Assembly (NCBI RefSeq): GCF_023706045.1
Contig: NZ_BQYL01000001.1
Coordinates: 1,550,001 to 1,614,000 of the forward strand
DNA: 64,000 bases
Direction: 5' to 3'
DNA from: Kangiella sp. TOML190
GTDB taxonomy: Bacteria; Pseudomonadota; Gammaproteobacteria; Enterobacterales; Kangiellaceae
A model generated the notes under the pieces. The model did no database searches. It was given only the letters and a program-made list of their open reading frames with translations, and was not told where the DNA came from. The position numbers were made by a program, and so were the translations under genes. This document shows, piece by piece, positions 1 through 9,306 of this stretch (its first letter is position 1; each line of letters starts with the position of its first letter).

Positions 1-1
1 T

Positions 2-877
2 AATGGCGAGTTGGCGAGTGAAGTGTTATCCAAAGAAGAATACCAACAAGCGCGCGCTTTGCGCCGTGAATTAAATTTAACTTGGATGGAAACTTTGCCC
101 AACGCCAACAGTTTGGTGGAAGGCGTTTGGTGGGATCAAGAATCGAGCCAACAACTGGATCCGGATGCCGCCAAGATCTCTATTTCTACTGAAATCCAAG
201 AAATGATGAAGGTAAAAATTGGTGATAAGGTTAGTTTTGATATTGGCGGCTTAAGTGTTGAAGGACAGATTGCCAATGTACGTGAAATTCAGTGGGATTC
301 ATTCCAGCCGAATTTCTTTGTGATTTTCGAGCCGAAAGGATTAAAAGATTTCCCAGCCAGCTATATTACTAGCTTCCACCTAGAGGCAGATCAAAAGCCG
401 ATTTTGAATCAAATCTTATCGCAAATGCCGACCGTGACCATTATTGAGTTGGATAAAATTATGGCGCAAGTGCAAAAAATCTTAGATCAGGTTACTTTAG
501 CGATTGAGTTTATTATGTTGTTTGTCTTGCTAGCAGGAGTAGCGGTGTTGTATGCGGTGTTGCAAGCTAATCGGGAAGAAAGAGTCTTATCAGCAACACT
601 GTTGAAAACCCTTGGTGCGCAAAGTCCTTTTATTCGTACCAGCCTGATTGCCGAGCTGGCATTGCTTGGTATTTTTTCTGGAATGGTAGCGGTTATCGCC
701 AGCGAAATCTTGGTCTCGAGCGTTTATATTAATGTGCTCGAACTTGGCACTAAGCTACATCCTTTATATTGGTTTTTAGTGCCAATAGCTGCGGCAATCT
801 TTGTTGGCTTGGCTGGTTGGTTTGGTGTTAAGTCGATCTTAAAACAGCCCGCGACCAAGGTTCTACGCCAAGCCTAA
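2..877 (+). CDS. ABC transporter permease, FtsX/YbbP family (C-terminal part, truncated by window edge)
   Basis: This is the C-terminal portion of an FtsX-superfamily membrane protein; the reading frame is open back to base 2, so the start lies outside the window. Three membrane helices are visible: VTLAIEFIMLFVLLAGVAVL, LIAELALLGIFSGMVAVIAS and a last one before the terminal KSILKQPATKVLRQA. A periplasmic segment precedes them. This layout is that of the YbbP/LolC-like permeases, which work with an ATPase in lipid or lipoprotein handling at the inner membrane. The ATPase partner would be upstream and is not seen. A hairpin terminator follows at 945-978. The family is fairly sure; the substrate is unknown. 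Confidence 0.8.
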   Translation, partial: NGELASEVLSKEEYQQARALRRELNLTWMETLPNANSLVEGVWWDQESSQQLDPDAAKISISTEIQEMMKVKIGDKVSFDIGGLSVEGQIANVREIQWDSFQPNFFVIFEPKGLKDFPASYITSFHLEADQKPILNQILSQMPTVTIIELDKIMAQVQKILDQVTLAIEFIMLFVLLAGVAVLYAVLQANREERVLSATLLKTLGAQSPFIRTSLIAELALLGIFSGMVAVIASEILVSSVYINVLELGTKLHPLYWFLVPIAAAIFVGLAGWFGVKSILKQPATKVLRQA

Positions 878-944
878 TTTTAATAAAAAATAAAAAAAAC
901 TAGACAGCCACTAGCTTTGGTTGCTATTAATAAAAAAAGGAACG

Positions 945-978
945 ACAGAGTTATAGCCCCGCTTAGCTCTGTTTTTTT
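945..978 (+). terminator. Rho-independent terminator after the permease gene
   Basis: ACAGAG (945-950) pairs with CTCTGT (967-972), followed by six more T residues. It lies 70 bp after the permease stop and 55 bp before topA. Confidence 0.6.
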
Positions 979-1033
979 AAATCTGAAACCTAATTAGTAG
1001 GTTGAAAAATAAGGCTTTTTTAAGAACTTCGAT

Positions 1034-3733
1034 ATGGGAAAATCTTTAGTTATCGTGGAGTCGCCGGCCAAGGCGAAAACCATCAATAAATATTTGGGTA
1101 ACGATTTTGTGGTCAAATCGAGCGTTGGCCATATTCGTGATTTACCAACTGGCGCGAGTAAAAAAGCACCAGTTAGTGCCAAGGAACGGGCGCGTAAAGC
1201 AGCGATAACCCGCAAGCTGCCGCCAGAAGAAAAGGCGCGACAAAAAGCTTTACGTGAGAAAAAAGCCTTGTTTGAACGTATGGGGATCAATCCGGAAGAG
1301 GGATGGGATGCACATTACGAAGTCTTACCGGGTAAAGAAAAAGTCTTAAAAGAATTAAAAAAACTTGCTGAAAATGCCGATACCATTTATCTGGCAACGG
1401 ATTTGGACAGAGAAGGTGAAGCGATTGCTTGGCACTTAAAAGAGTTGCTCGGCGGCGACGATGATCGTTATCAGCGGGTGGTGTTTAACGAAATTACCAA
1501 AAAAGCGATTCAGGAAGCTTTCTCCAAGCCTAGTGGCTTGGATATGCACTATGTTAATGCCCAGCAGGCCAGACGCTTTTTAGATCGGGTTGTGGGCTTC
1601 ATGGTTTCGCCGCTACTGTGGCGAAAAATTTCTCGCGGCCTGTCGGCTGGACGAGTACAGTCGGTAGCGGTGCGTTTGCTGGTGGAGCGTGAGCGCGAAA
1701 TTCGTGCCTTTATTCCGGATGAGTATTGGGATCTGCATGCTGATACTAGCACCCAGTCTGAGCAGTCGCTACGCCTGTTGGTTAATAAATATCAAGGGAA
1801 AGCCTTTAAACCAAAGAGTGAAAGCGAGACTCAAATTGCGGTTGACGCGCTAAATCAAGCTGAATTTACCGTTAGCTCGATTGAAAGTAAGCCACAAAAA
1901 AGCAAAGCGCCAAAGCCTTTTATTACTTCAACCTTGCAACAAGCGGCTAGCACCCGCTTGGGTTATGGGGTGAAAAAAACCATGATGATGGCGCAGCGTT
2001 TGTACGAAGCGGGCTATATTACCTATATGCGTACCGATTCGACTAATTTAAGCGCTGATGCGGTGAGCGAATGTCGTGATTATATCGCCGATAAATTCGG
2101 CAAAAATTATTTGCCGAATGAAGCCATGAGTTATTCGAGCAAAGAGGGAGCGCAAGAAGCGCACGAAGCGATCCGCCCTTCGGATGTGAGCAAAAAAGTG
2201 TCGCACTTGAGCAATATGGAAAAGGATGCGGAACGGCTTTACGATTTGATTTGGCGCCAATTTGTTGCTTGTCAGATGTTACCAGCCGAGTTTGACGTGA
2301 CCAATTTGTTGGTAGAGGCGGCTGATTATCAATTAAAAGCTAAAGGGCGTGTGATGCGTTTTGACGGTTGGACTAAAGTCTTGCCGATGCAAAAACGCTC
2401 GAAAGATGATGAAGAGTTGCCGAATGTTAAAGAAGGTGAGCGCTTGAAGTTGCAAAAGCTCGATCCAAAGCAACACTTTACCAAACCCCCTGCGCGATAT
2501 TCCGAAGCAGCTTTAGTGAAGGAGCTGGAAAAACGAGGTATTGGCCGTCCTTCAACTTACGCTTCAATTATTTCAACGATTCAAGATCGTGGCTATGTCA
2601 AAGTGGAAAATAAGCGTTTCTATGCGCAAAAAATGGGGGAAATTGTTACCGATCGGTTGGTGGAAAGTTTTAGCAATCTTTTGGATTTTTCCTTTACTGC
2701 GACGATGGAAGAGCGGCTAGATGAGATCGCCAAAGGTGATAAAGATTGGAAAATGACGCTTGATGAATTTTACCAAGCTTTTTCCGAGCAATTGAAACAA
2801 GCTGATGAAGCTGAAGCCGATGGCGGTATGCGTCCGAATGAAGCGGTTGAAATCGATTTAACTTGCGATCTGTGTAACCAGCATAATTTTGCTATTCGTA
2901 ACGCCAGCACTGGAGTCTTTTTAGGTTGTACGGGTTATTCTTTGCCGCCGAAAGAGCGTTGTAAGAATACTAAGAACTTAATGCCGGGTGACGATTTTGT
3001 GGCCGCTAATGAAGAAGAAGAGGCGCGCCATCTGGTCGATATTAAGCGTTGCAAGATTTGTGAATCGACAATGGAAGATTATTTACTGGATGAAACTACC
3101 AAGTTGTACATTTGCGGTAATAATCCTGATTGTGAAGGCTATGAGCTGGAAAAGGGCGAATATAAGATCAAAGGTTATGATGGGCCTGTTTTGGAGTGCG
3201 ATAAGTGTGGCAGCGAGATGCAGCTTAAGACAGGACGCTTCGGTAAATACTTTGGTTGCATGAACGAGGATTGTAAAAATACTCGCAAATTATTGGCTAA
3301 TGGCCAGCCTGCACCGCCAAAAGCCGATCCAATCCCAATGCCTGATCTGCAGTGTCAGAAAGTCGATGATCATTATGTGCTGCGCGATGGTGCGGCTGGG
3401 ATTTTCTTAGCGGCCAGCAAGTTTCCGCGCAACCGAGAAACTCGTGCCCCCGAAGTTGCAGAGCTATTACCGGTAAAAGATAAATTGGATCCCAAATACG
3501 TCTTTCTAACTGAAGCTCCCGTTAAAGATCCTGCTGGCAATGCGGTTATTGTCAAATACAGCCGTAAAAGTGCTGAGCAGTATGTAGCTGGCGTGGATAA
3601 AGACGGCAAGGCTTCTGGTTGGTCGGCTTTTTATGAAGATGGTAACTGGGTCGAAAGAACGCCGGTAAAAAAGGCGGCGAAGAAGAAAACCGCCAAAAAA
3701 GCGAGCAAAAAAAACGCTAAGGCAAAAAAGTAA
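1034..3733 (+). CDS. topA: DNA topoisomerase I (type IA)
   Basis: It relaxes negatively supercoiled DNA by single-strand passage through a 5'-phosphotyrosine link. The N-terminal Toprim domain starts [18 protein letters not shown] and carries [13 protein letters not shown]. The catalytic tyrosine is Y331 in [11 protein letters not shown], equivalent to E. coli Y319. C-terminal zinc-ribbon cysteine pairs appear near residues 610 (CDLC), 672 (CKIC) and 722 (CDKC). At 899 aa it is slightly longer than the E. coli enzyme (865 aa): there is a basic insert after residue 40 and a lysine/alanine-rich tail ([19 protein letters not shown]), probably for nonspecific DNA contact. It is a single-gene unit between terminators. 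Confidence 0.97.
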   Translation: MGKSLVIVESPAKAKTINKYLGNDFVVKSSVGHIRDLPTGASKKAPVSAKERARKAAITRKLPPEEKARQKALREKKALFERMGINPEEGWDAHYEVLPGKEKVLKELKKLAENADTIYLATDLDREGEAIAWHLKELLGGDDDRYQRVVFNEITKKAIQEAFSKPSGLDMHYVNAQQARRFLDRVVGFMVSPLLWRKISRGLSAGRVQSVAVRLLVEREREIRAFIPDEYWDLHADTSTQSEQSLRLLVNKYQGKAFKPKSESETQIAVDALNQAEFTVSSIESKPQKSKAPKPFITSTLQQAASTRLGYGVKKTMMMAQRLYEAGYITYMRTDSTNLSADAVSECRDYIADKFGKNYLPNEAMSYSSKEGAQEAHEAIRPSDVSKKVSHLSNMEKDAERLYDLIWRQFVACQMLPAEFDVTNLLVEAADYQLKAKGRVMRFDGWTKVLPMQKRSKDDEELPNVKEGERLKLQKLDPKQHFTKPPARYSEAALVKELEKRGIGRPSTYASIISTIQDRGYVKVENKRFYAQKMGEIVTDRLVESFSNLLDFSFTATMEERLDEIAKGDKDWKMTLDEFYQAFSEQLKQADEAEADGGMRPNEAVEIDLTCDLCNQHNFAIRNASTGVFLGCTGYSLPPKERCKNTKNLMPGDDFVAANEEEEARHLVDIKRCKICESTMEDYLLDETTKLYICGNNPDCEGYELEKGEYKIKGYDGPVLECDKCGSEMQLKTGRFGKYFGCMNEDCKNTRKLLANGQPAPPKADPIPMPDLQCQKVDDHYVLRDGAAGIFLAASKFPRNRETRAPEVAELLPVKDKLDPKYVFLTEAPVKDPAGNAVIVKYSRKSAEQYVAGVDKDGKASGWSAFYEDGNWVERTPVKKAAKKKTAKKASKKNAKAKK

Positions 3734-3762
3734 ACAATTCTTATTAAAAGTCAGTAAAATAA

Positions 3763-3787
3763 GGCCAGCAATCACTGGCCTTTTTTT
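3763..3787 (+). terminator. Rho-independent terminator of topA
   Basis: Stem GGCCAG (3763-3768) / CTGGCC (3775-3780) with a 6-nt loop, followed directly by seven T residues, 30 bp after the topA stop. Confidence 0.85.
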
Positions 3788-3813
3788 ATCGCTACTTTTT
3801 GGACCGCTAGCCT

Positions 3814-4851
3814 ATGTATTCTTTGTTGCGCAATTTTCTATTTATGCTTGATGCCGAGACCTCGCATCACCTTTCTCTGAACAGCTTAAACCGCTTATAT
3901 AAACTAAAGTTGGCATCGCTGATGGCAAAACCTCAAGTTCAGGATCCCGTGACAGTGATGGGGATAGAGTTTCCTAATCGGGTCGGTTTAGCTGCGGGAC
4001 TGGATAAAAATGGTCAGTTTGTGGATGCTTTGAGTCAGTTTGGCTTTGGTTTTATTGAAGTGGGTACTGTGACTCCGCGTGCGCAAGATGGTAATCCCAA
4101 GCCGCGACTGTTTAGAATTAAAGAGGCGCAAGCCATTATTAACCGTATGGGCTTTAATAATGATGGTGTTGATCAGTTATTAAAAAATATTAGTGATATT
4201 GATTTTACTAGCAAAAACAAAGGGCTATTAGGGATTAATATTGGTAAAAATTTCGATACGCCAGTAGAAAAGGCGGTTGATGATTATCTTATTGGTATGG
4301 AGAAAATTTACCCTAAAGCTGATTATATGGTAGTGAATATTTCTTCGCCAAATACCCCCGGTTTGCGTGATTTGCAGTTTGGCGAAAACCTGAAAGTCTT
4401 ACTGGAAAACCTTAAAAAGAAGCAGCAGAGTTTGCATCAAGAGCATCAAGTCTATAAACCTTTAGCCGTAAAAATTGCCCCCGATCTTGATGCCAATGAC
4501 ATTACTGAGTTGGGCAAAACGTTTGTCGAGTTTGAGCTAGATGGGATTATTGCGACCAACACTACGTTTGATCGCTCAAAGGTCGAAGGCATGAAATTTG
4601 CCGACGAACAAGGCGGTTTAAGCGGCAAACCGTTAAGTGACAAATCAACCCAAGTGATTAGTCAGTTAGTGCATGCGATGGATAATAAAATTCCAGTGAT
4701 TGGTGTTGGCGGTATTCATGACGGTCAGTCAGCACTTGATAAAATCAATGCTGGCGCGGCGTTAGTGCAAGTTTATTCGGGATTTATTTATCATGGCCCA
4801 GAACTTGTTTCTCAAGCAGCAAAAGCGATTAAAGCTGCCAAAACGGTTTAG
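3814..4851 (+). CDS. pyrD: Dihydroorotate dehydrogenase, class 2 (quinone-dependent)
   Basis: It oxidises dihydroorotate to orotate in pyrimidine synthesis and passes electrons to membrane quinone through FMN. The first 40 residues are the amphipathic N-terminal extension specific to class 2 enzymes, which marks it as membrane-associated and quinone-linked. Visible motifs are VGLAAGLDKNG (about 57-67), NISSPNTPGLR (175-185, containing the catalytic serine), ATNTT (about 247-251), GGLSGKPL (267-274) and the FMN phosphate-binding PVIGVGGI (294-301). Length (345 aa) is close to E. coli PyrD (336 aa). The next gene, rlmKL, follows 24 bp later on the same strand, so the two are probably co-transcribed. 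Confidence 0.97.
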   Translation: MYSLLRNFLFMLDAETSHHLSLNSLNRLYKLKLASLMAKPQVQDPVTVMGIEFPNRVGLAAGLDKNGQFVDALSQFGFGFIEVGTVTPRAQDGNPKPRLFRIKEAQAIINRMGFNNDGVDQLLKNISDIDFTSKNKGLLGINIGKNFDTPVEKAVDDYLIGMEKIYPKADYMVVNISSPNTPGLRDLQFGENLKVLLENLKKKQQSLHQEHQVYKPLAVKIAPDLDANDITELGKTFVEFELDGIIATNTTFDRSKVEGMKFADEQGGLSGKPLSDKSTQVISQLVHAMDNKIPVIGVGGIHDGQSALDKINAGAALVQVYSGFIYHGPELVSQAAKAIKAAKTV

Positions 4852-4875
4852 CCAAGCGATAAATGGAAAATATTA

Positions 4876-7056
4876 ATGGATAAAACTTTAGCTTTTTATG
4901 CTTCTTGTCCGCCGGGTTTGGAAGCGTTATTAATCGAAGAGTTACGTCTGCTGGGCGCTAACAACCTTAAAGAGCATCCGACCCACGTTACTTTTGAGGG
5001 CGACTTAACGCTTGCTTACCAAGCTTGTTTGCACTCTAGGCTCGCTAATCGAATTTACCTTTGTTTGTTGCACGATCGGTTTGAGTCAGTTGAAGAGCTT
5101 TACGATAAGGTTAACCGCATTGAATGGGGCTGGCATTTTGATTTAAAGCAAACTTTTGCTGTGGACTGTGTCGCGCGTAAAAGCCACTCGATTAAACATT
5201 CGGGTTTCGGCGCCTTAAAAGTTAAAGATGCGATTGTGGATTATTTCCATGAGCGTTACGAGCAGCGCCCGTCGGTGGACAAGGAAAACCCTGATTATCG
5301 AATACATGCGCTGATTAATGGTAGCCAGCTAAAAATTGGTCTGGATCTAGCGGGGCGCAGTTTACACCAACGCGGTTATCGCGATTCCAGCGGGCGAGCG
5401 CCAATTAAAGAAAATTTGGCCGCTGCGATGCTGATTCGGGCAAAGTGGCCTGAATGTGCCGAACAGACAATGGCGTTTCATGACCCTATGTGTGGTACTG
5501 GTACCTTGTTAATAGAAGCGGCCATGATGGCAACGGGGATGGCGGCGGGCTTGCTCAATCCAAGTTTTGCTTTTTGTCGTTGGAAGCAGCACGACGAAGA
5601 GGAATGGCAAACTTTATTAGCTACTGCGAGGCGTCAATTTAATAAAAATCTTCAAGCTTGTGAGCTGCGCTTGATTGGCAGTGACCGCCATCGAAAAAGT
5701 TTACAGTTAGCCGAGGAAAATATTCAACGAGCAGGTTTTGACAAGATTATCGAGCTAGTTGAGCAAGATATTAGTAGAGCTGTTGATCTCAAACTTAATA
5801 ACCTAGCCATTAATAATAAGGGACTTATAGTGACCAATCCGCCTTATGGTGAGCGGCTGGGCGATGAAGCCACTATTGACCAGCTTTATCGGGATTTGGG
5901 TGCTTATGTGAAATCCAACTTTGAAAATTGGCAATTTGCCATGATCACCACCGAGGCGGAATATGCTAGAGCGATTGGTCTGCGCTCGCATAAGCACTAT
6001 AAATTTAAAAATGGTGCTTTAGATTGTCAGTTTTACTTGTATCGAGTTAGCCAAGAAAATAGTTTTGTGCCTTTTGATCCAAAAAAGCTGAATCCAAATT
6101 GGGAACAAGGTTTGTCAGAAGGCGCTGTCATGCTAAAAAACCGACTGCGCAAAAATCAGCAGCGCTATAAATCTTATTTAAAACAAAATAATGTCAGCTG
6201 CTATCGCTTATACGATGCCGATCTGCCGGAATACTCGGCAGCGATTGATGTGTATCATGACGAAGTCCATATTCAGGAATACGCTGCACCAAAAGATATC
6301 CCCGAGAAAGTAGTACAAAAGCGCTTGAATGAAATCAAGCGAGTGGCTTCTGGGGTGTTACAAGTGCCTGAAGTAAAAGTTCATCTAAAACAAAGGCTAA
6401 GGCAAAAAGGCATTCAGCAGTATACTAAACACTCTGACAGTGATGATTTTAAACAAGTCAATGAGCAAGGATTGCAATTCTATGTGAATTTGAGTCGGTA
6501 CCTGGATACGGGACTATTTTTAGATCATCGAAAAACCCGCAAAATGATCATGGCCGAATCACAAGGTAAGCAGTTTTTAAACCTATTTGCTTACACCGGT
6601 TCGGTGAGTGTGTATGCCGCAAAAGGGGGTGCCCAGACAACCACTGTAGATATGTCGAAAACCTATATCAATTGGTCGATTAAGAACTTTGCAGCTAATA
6701 ATATACCGATTTATGGACATCAATTTGTTCAAGCCGACTGTTTGCAATGGCTAGCAGAGGTGCAAAACGATCAGCAATACGATTTGATCTTCTTAGATCC
6801 GCCCACCTTTTCTAACTCAAAACGCATGCAAAGCAGCTTTGATGTACAAAGAGATCAGCAGCAGTTAATTGAGTTAAGCATGAATCTATTGGCCACTGGC
6901 GGCAAGTTGTACTTTTCCAATAACTTCAAAAAATTTGTGTTGGATGAAAAGTTAAAACATCAGTATCGAGTCGTGGAAATAACTCAGAAAACATTACCAC
7001 CAGACTTTCAAAAGAGTCGTAATCACCATCGCTGTTGGTTGATAGAGCATCGCTAA
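4876..7056 (+). CDS. rlmL: Bifunctional 23S rRNA methyltransferase RlmKL (m2G2445 and m7G2069)
   Basis: It is a fused enzyme: the N-terminal half makes m2G2445 and the C-terminal half m7G2069 of 23S rRNA. A THUMP domain occupies about residues 1-160. The first methylase has the SAM loop DPMCGTGTLLIEA near 203 and the catalytic NPPYGER near 320. The second has LNLFAYTGSVSVYAA near 567 and LDPPTFSNS near 640. At 726 aa it matches the E. coli fusion (702 aa). Its promoter is probably shared with pyrD. A bidirectional terminator separates it from the convergent histone-like gene. Confidence 0.96.
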   Translation: MDKTLAFYASCPPGLEALLIEELRLLGANNLKEHPTHVTFEGDLTLAYQACLHSRLANRIYLCLLHDRFESVEELYDKVNRIEWGWHFDLKQTFAVDCVARKSHSIKHSGFGALKVKDAIVDYFHERYEQRPSVDKENPDYRIHALINGSQLKIGLDLAGRSLHQRGYRDSSGRAPIKENLAAAMLIRAKWPECAEQTMAFHDPMCGTGTLLIEAAMMATGMAAGLLNPSFAFCRWKQHDEEEWQTLLATARRQFNKNLQACELRLIGSDRHRKSLQLAEENIQRAGFDKIIELVEQDISRAVDLKLNNLAINNKGLIVTNPPYGERLGDEATIDQLYRDLGAYVKSNFENWQFAMITTEAEYARAIGLRSHKHYKFKNGALDCQFYLYRVSQENSFVPFDPKKLNPNWEQGLSEGAVMLKNRLRKNQQRYKSYLKQNNVSCYRLYDADLPEYSAAIDVYHDEVHIQEYAAPKDIPEKVVQKRLNEIKRVASGVLQVPEVKVHLKQRLRQKGIQQYTKHSDSDDFKQVNEQGLQFYVNLSRYLDTGLFLDHRKTRKMIMAESQGKQFLNLFAYTGSVSVYAAKGGAQTTTVDMSKTYINWSIKNFAANNIPIYGHQFVQADCLQWLAEVQNDQQYDLIFLDPPTFSNSKRMQSSFDVQRDQQQLIELSMNLLATGGKLYFSNNFKKFVLDEKLKHQYRVVEITQKTLPPDFQKSRNHHRCWLIEHR

Positions 7057-7105
7057 TTTAGTAGAGCTTATTGCGAGTATAAAAGCACTAGAAAGGTTTA
7101 AGCAT

Positions 7106-7132
7106 AAAAAAACCCGGCAGAAGCCGGGTTTT
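7106..7132. terminator. Bidirectional terminator between rlmKL and the AlgP-like gene
   Basis: Stem CCCGGC (7113-7118) / GCCGGG (7123-7128) with a 4-nt loop, preceded by seven A and followed by four T residues, so it can serve both convergent genes. Confidence 0.85.
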
Positions 7133-7145
7133 AATTTCAGAAGTA

Positions 7146-7856
7146 CTATTTCTTTTTAGCAGCAGCCTTTTTCTTAGCTGGAGCTTTTTTCTTAGCAACT
7201 TTCTTTTTGGCTGGAGCCTTCTTTTTAGCCGGAGCTTTCTTCTTAGCAGCCTTTTTCTTAGCTGGAGCTTTCTTCTTAGCAGCCTTTTTCTTAGCTGGAG
7301 CTTTCTTCTTAGCAGCCTTTTTCTTAGCCGGAGCTTTCTTCTTAGTAGCCTTCTTCTTTGCTGCAGCTTTAGCTTTTTTAGCAGCGGCGGCGGCTTTTTT
7401 CTTGGCAGCGGCAGCTTTCTTTTTAGCGGCAGCGGCAGCTTTTTTCTTGGCAGCAGCGGCTTTCTTTTTATCAGCGGCAGCTTTTTTCTTAGCAGCAGCA
7501 GCGGCTTTCTTCTTTTCTTTTGCTGCCCAATCTTTTTCGAACTTAGCTACTGCTTTAGCAAGAGCGGCTTCTTTTGCAGCTACGGCTTTGGCTTTCGCTA
7601 CCATATCTTTAGCTTTAGCGACGGCTTTTGCAGAAGCAGCAGCAGCGCGTTTTGCTTTTGCAGCGGCATCTTTAGCTTTCTTCGCAGCGGCCTTAGTTGT
7701 TTTGTTTGATTTAGCTTTAGCTTTCGCTGCAGCGTCTTTAGCTTTTGCGTTAGCTTTGGCTAAAGAGGATTTATCTTTTGCCGAAGCTTTCTTAGCTTTG
7801 TTGAGTGCAGATTCAGCTGACTTAAGAGCTGCTGCAGAAGTTACTTTCTTTGCCAT
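7146..7856 (-). CDS. Lysine/alanine-rich histone H1-like protein (AlgP/PhaF-tail type)
   Basis: This 236-aa protein is almost entirely Ala and Lys. The N-terminal half (about 1-125) looks like a long alanine-rich helix. The C-terminal half repeats AKKKAAA and then an 11-residue unit AKKKAPAKKKA, like eukaryotic histone H1 tails and Pseudomonas AlgP. Such proteins bind DNA nonspecifically; in Pseudomonas AlgP affects alginate gene expression. The start is supported by GGGGA ahead of the ATG. It stands alone, convergent to rlmKL. The repeats are encoded by a 33-nt tandem array and so could vary in copy number. The role here is inferred from composition only. Confidence 0.8.
   Translation of the reverse strand: MAKKVTSAAALKSAESALNKAKKASAKDKSSLAKANAKAKDAAAKAKAKSNKTTKAAAKKAKDAAAKAKRAAAASAKAVAKAKDMVAKAKAVAAKEAALAKAVAKFEKDWAAKEKKKAAAAAKKKAAADKKKAAAAKKKAAAAAKKKAAAAKKKAAAAAKKAKAAAKKKATKKKAPAKKKAAKKKAPAKKKAAKKKAPAKKKAAKKKAPAKKKAPAKKKVAKKKAPAKKKAAAKKK
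7231..7362 (-). repeat. 33-nt in-frame tandem repeat in the histone-like gene
   Basis: Units begin at 7231, 7264, 7297 and 7330, each starting GGAGCTTTCTTCTTAG on the plus strand, with only a few base differences. Each encodes 11 residues (AKKKAPAKKKA). More diverged units flank the array. Confidence 0.85.
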
Positions 7857-7997
7857 GGTCTTTTCCCCTGTCGTGAAGCGTTTGGTTAATTTCCAATCAA
7901 ATTATACGAAAAGAAATTTAGAAAGTTAATAAAATTTTATGATAAAGTCGCGTTAATTGATGCTTTTTTTAACTTTTTACAGCTTTTTAAAAGAAAA

Positions 7998-8249
7998 ATG
8001 CAAAAAATAATTTTTTTTACAACTTTTGGCTGCGATTTATGTGAAAACGTTGAACGGATGTTTTCGCAATTTTTTTTGGATAATGTGGGTCAAAATAAAT
8101 TTAAATTGGAAGTGTTTGACATCATTGATGACGAGTTAGTAATGGAGCAGTATCGCACTAAAATTCCGGTTTTAAAAAACATAGAAACATCACAAGAGTT
8201 GGTTTGGCCATTTTCTTATTCTGAATTTCTTAATTGGTTGCCCTCGTAA
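7998..8249 (+). CDS. Glutaredoxin-like small thioredoxin-fold protein (DUF836 type)
   Basis: This 83-aa protein opens with a beta strand (KIIFFTTFG) leading into the redox-type motif GCDLCENVERMF, where CDLC sits at the start of the first helix as in glutaredoxins. A later strand with KIPVLKN provides the cis-proline of the fold. This matches the short glutaredoxin-like DUF836 family, which has no firmly assigned partner. It is preceded by an AT-rich leader and stands alone, with 325 bp before psrA. A redox or thiol-exchange role is inference from the fold. Confidence 0.75.
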   Translation: MQKIIFFTTFGCDLCENVERMFSQFFLDNVGQNKFKLEVFDIIDDELVMEQYRTKIPVLKNIETSQELVWPFSYSEFLNWLPS

Positions 8250-8502
8250 AAAAAATTTAAATATTTTTTTAAATGCTTAATTTGTTTTTTATGGTGTTGT
8301 CATTTCGTTTATTTAACTTAAAAAATTTTTTAGTAATTGATCTTAAGTGTGGTCTTGGCATTTACTTCACCTTGCATGATTTAAAATAACAGTTTTGTAT
8401 TAAGCTCAGTAGCTGTCAAAAATTGGCGGTAAAAGATCGAGTTTCGACCATTGCTGCTGACCAATCTGCTGCTTAATTATTTAAAACTCAAATCTGTGGA
8501 TC
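8250..8502. other. Gene-free AT-rich spacer before psrA
   Basis: The gap between the glutaredoxin-like gene and psrA is 325 bp. The first 50 bp are A/T runs that could act as a weak terminator. No open frame with a ribosome binding site, tRNA or clear dyad is visible before the psrA promoter that begins at 8503. Confidence 0.5.
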
Positions 8503-8531
8503 TTGACATTTTGATGAATAGAACGTATGTT
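8503..8531 (+). promoter_or_regulatory. Sigma-70-type promoter of psrA
   Basis: TTGACA (8503-8508, perfect -35) and TATGTT (8526-8531, -10) are separated by exactly 17 bp, placing the start of transcription near 8538, within the adjoining palindrome. Confidence 0.75.
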
Positions 8532-8547
8532 TCAAACAATTGTTTGA
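8532..8547. promoter_or_regulatory. PsrA operator (autoregulatory palindrome)
   Basis: TCAAACAATTGTTTGA is a perfect 16-bp palindrome and fits the Pseudomonas PsrA box (C/GAAAC, 2-4 nt, GTTTG/C). It abuts the -10 element and covers the predicted start point, the expected position for autorepression. Confidence 0.75.
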
Positions 8548-8574
8548 TAGCATGTTAAGTTCATTAGGGCAAGA

Positions 8575-9225
8575 ATGAGTAAGAATGAAACCACTAAGGC
8601 TCGTATCCTCGATGCTGCGGAGCAATTATTTGCTGAGCGAGGTTTCGCAGAAACCAGTTTGCGAACCATTACTGCTCGGGCAAAAGTCAATTTAGCCAGT
8701 GTCAACTATCACTTTGGTTCGAAGAAATCCTTGATACAGGACGTTTTTGACCGTTTTCTATCGGATTATACAACTGGCCTAATTCAGCGCCTTGCGGAGC
8801 TGGAAAAGGAGTTGGCACAAGATGGGAAGGCTTCTGAGCAAGCGTTGGATACGGAAACCTTGCTTAAGGCACTGGTTTCGCCGCTGTTGATACTGGAGCG
8901 TAAACGTAAAGCTTCGATTTCGATTTTTATGCGCCTCTTAGGGCGTGCCTATGCCGAAACTCAAGGTCATTTACGCCGCTATGTTACTGAAAAGTATGGT
9001 TTTGTATTGGTGCGTTTTACCATGCTTTTTCAGCAGGCTTATCCGAATTTAAGCAATGATCAGATCTTTTGGCGACTGCATTATACCCTTGGCAGCTTGA
9101 TCTTTACCTTGGCTGGTAGCGATGCTCTGCGCGAGATTTCTGCGGTGGATTTTAAACGAGAAATGGCGATTGAGGATGTGATTGATGAAATGATCCCCTT
9201 TTTAGCCGCGGGTATGAAAGCTTAG
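8575..9225 (+). CDS. psrA: TetR-family regulator PsrA (fatty-acid responsive)
   Basis: This 216-aa protein has a TetR N-terminal helix-turn-helix: RILDAAEQLFAERGFAETSL and then VNLASVNYHFGSKKSLI. These stretches match my memory of P. aeruginosa PsrA closely, as do SIFMRLLGRAYAETQGHLR and the ending IPFLAAGMKA. PsrA represses its own gene and beta-oxidation genes, and is released by long-chain fatty acids. Two contexts support the name: a perfect PsrA-type palindrome on its own promoter, and fadE 81 bp downstream with no terminator between, so they are probably one unit. Confidence 0.88.
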   Translation: MSKNETTKARILDAAEQLFAERGFAETSLRTITARAKVNLASVNYHFGSKKSLIQDVFDRFLSDYTTGLIQRLAELEKELAQDGKASEQALDTETLLKALVSPLLILERKRKASISIFMRLLGRAYAETQGHLRRYVTEKYGFVLVRFTMLFQQAYPNLSNDQIFWRLHYTLGSLIFTLAGSDALREISAVDFKREMAIEDVIDEMIPFLAAGMKA

Positions 9226-9306
9226 TTTTGCTAAATTAACAATAGAAAGCATTAACAAGATTAAGCTCTAAAAATTTTAAAATATGATGATTGAGGTAAT
9301 AAAAAC

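Noticed and set aside
7231-7362. Regular 33-nt spacing suggesting a CRISPR array
   Set aside because: The units are contiguous with no unique spacers and keep the reading frame of a Lys/Ala repeat protein.
7207-7929. Long open frame (240 codons) opposite the histone-like gene, coding for a Phe/Ala/Leu-rich peptide
   Set aside because: It is the antisense of Lys/Ala codons, which rarely give stops. The opposite strand has the ribosome binding site and sensible composition.
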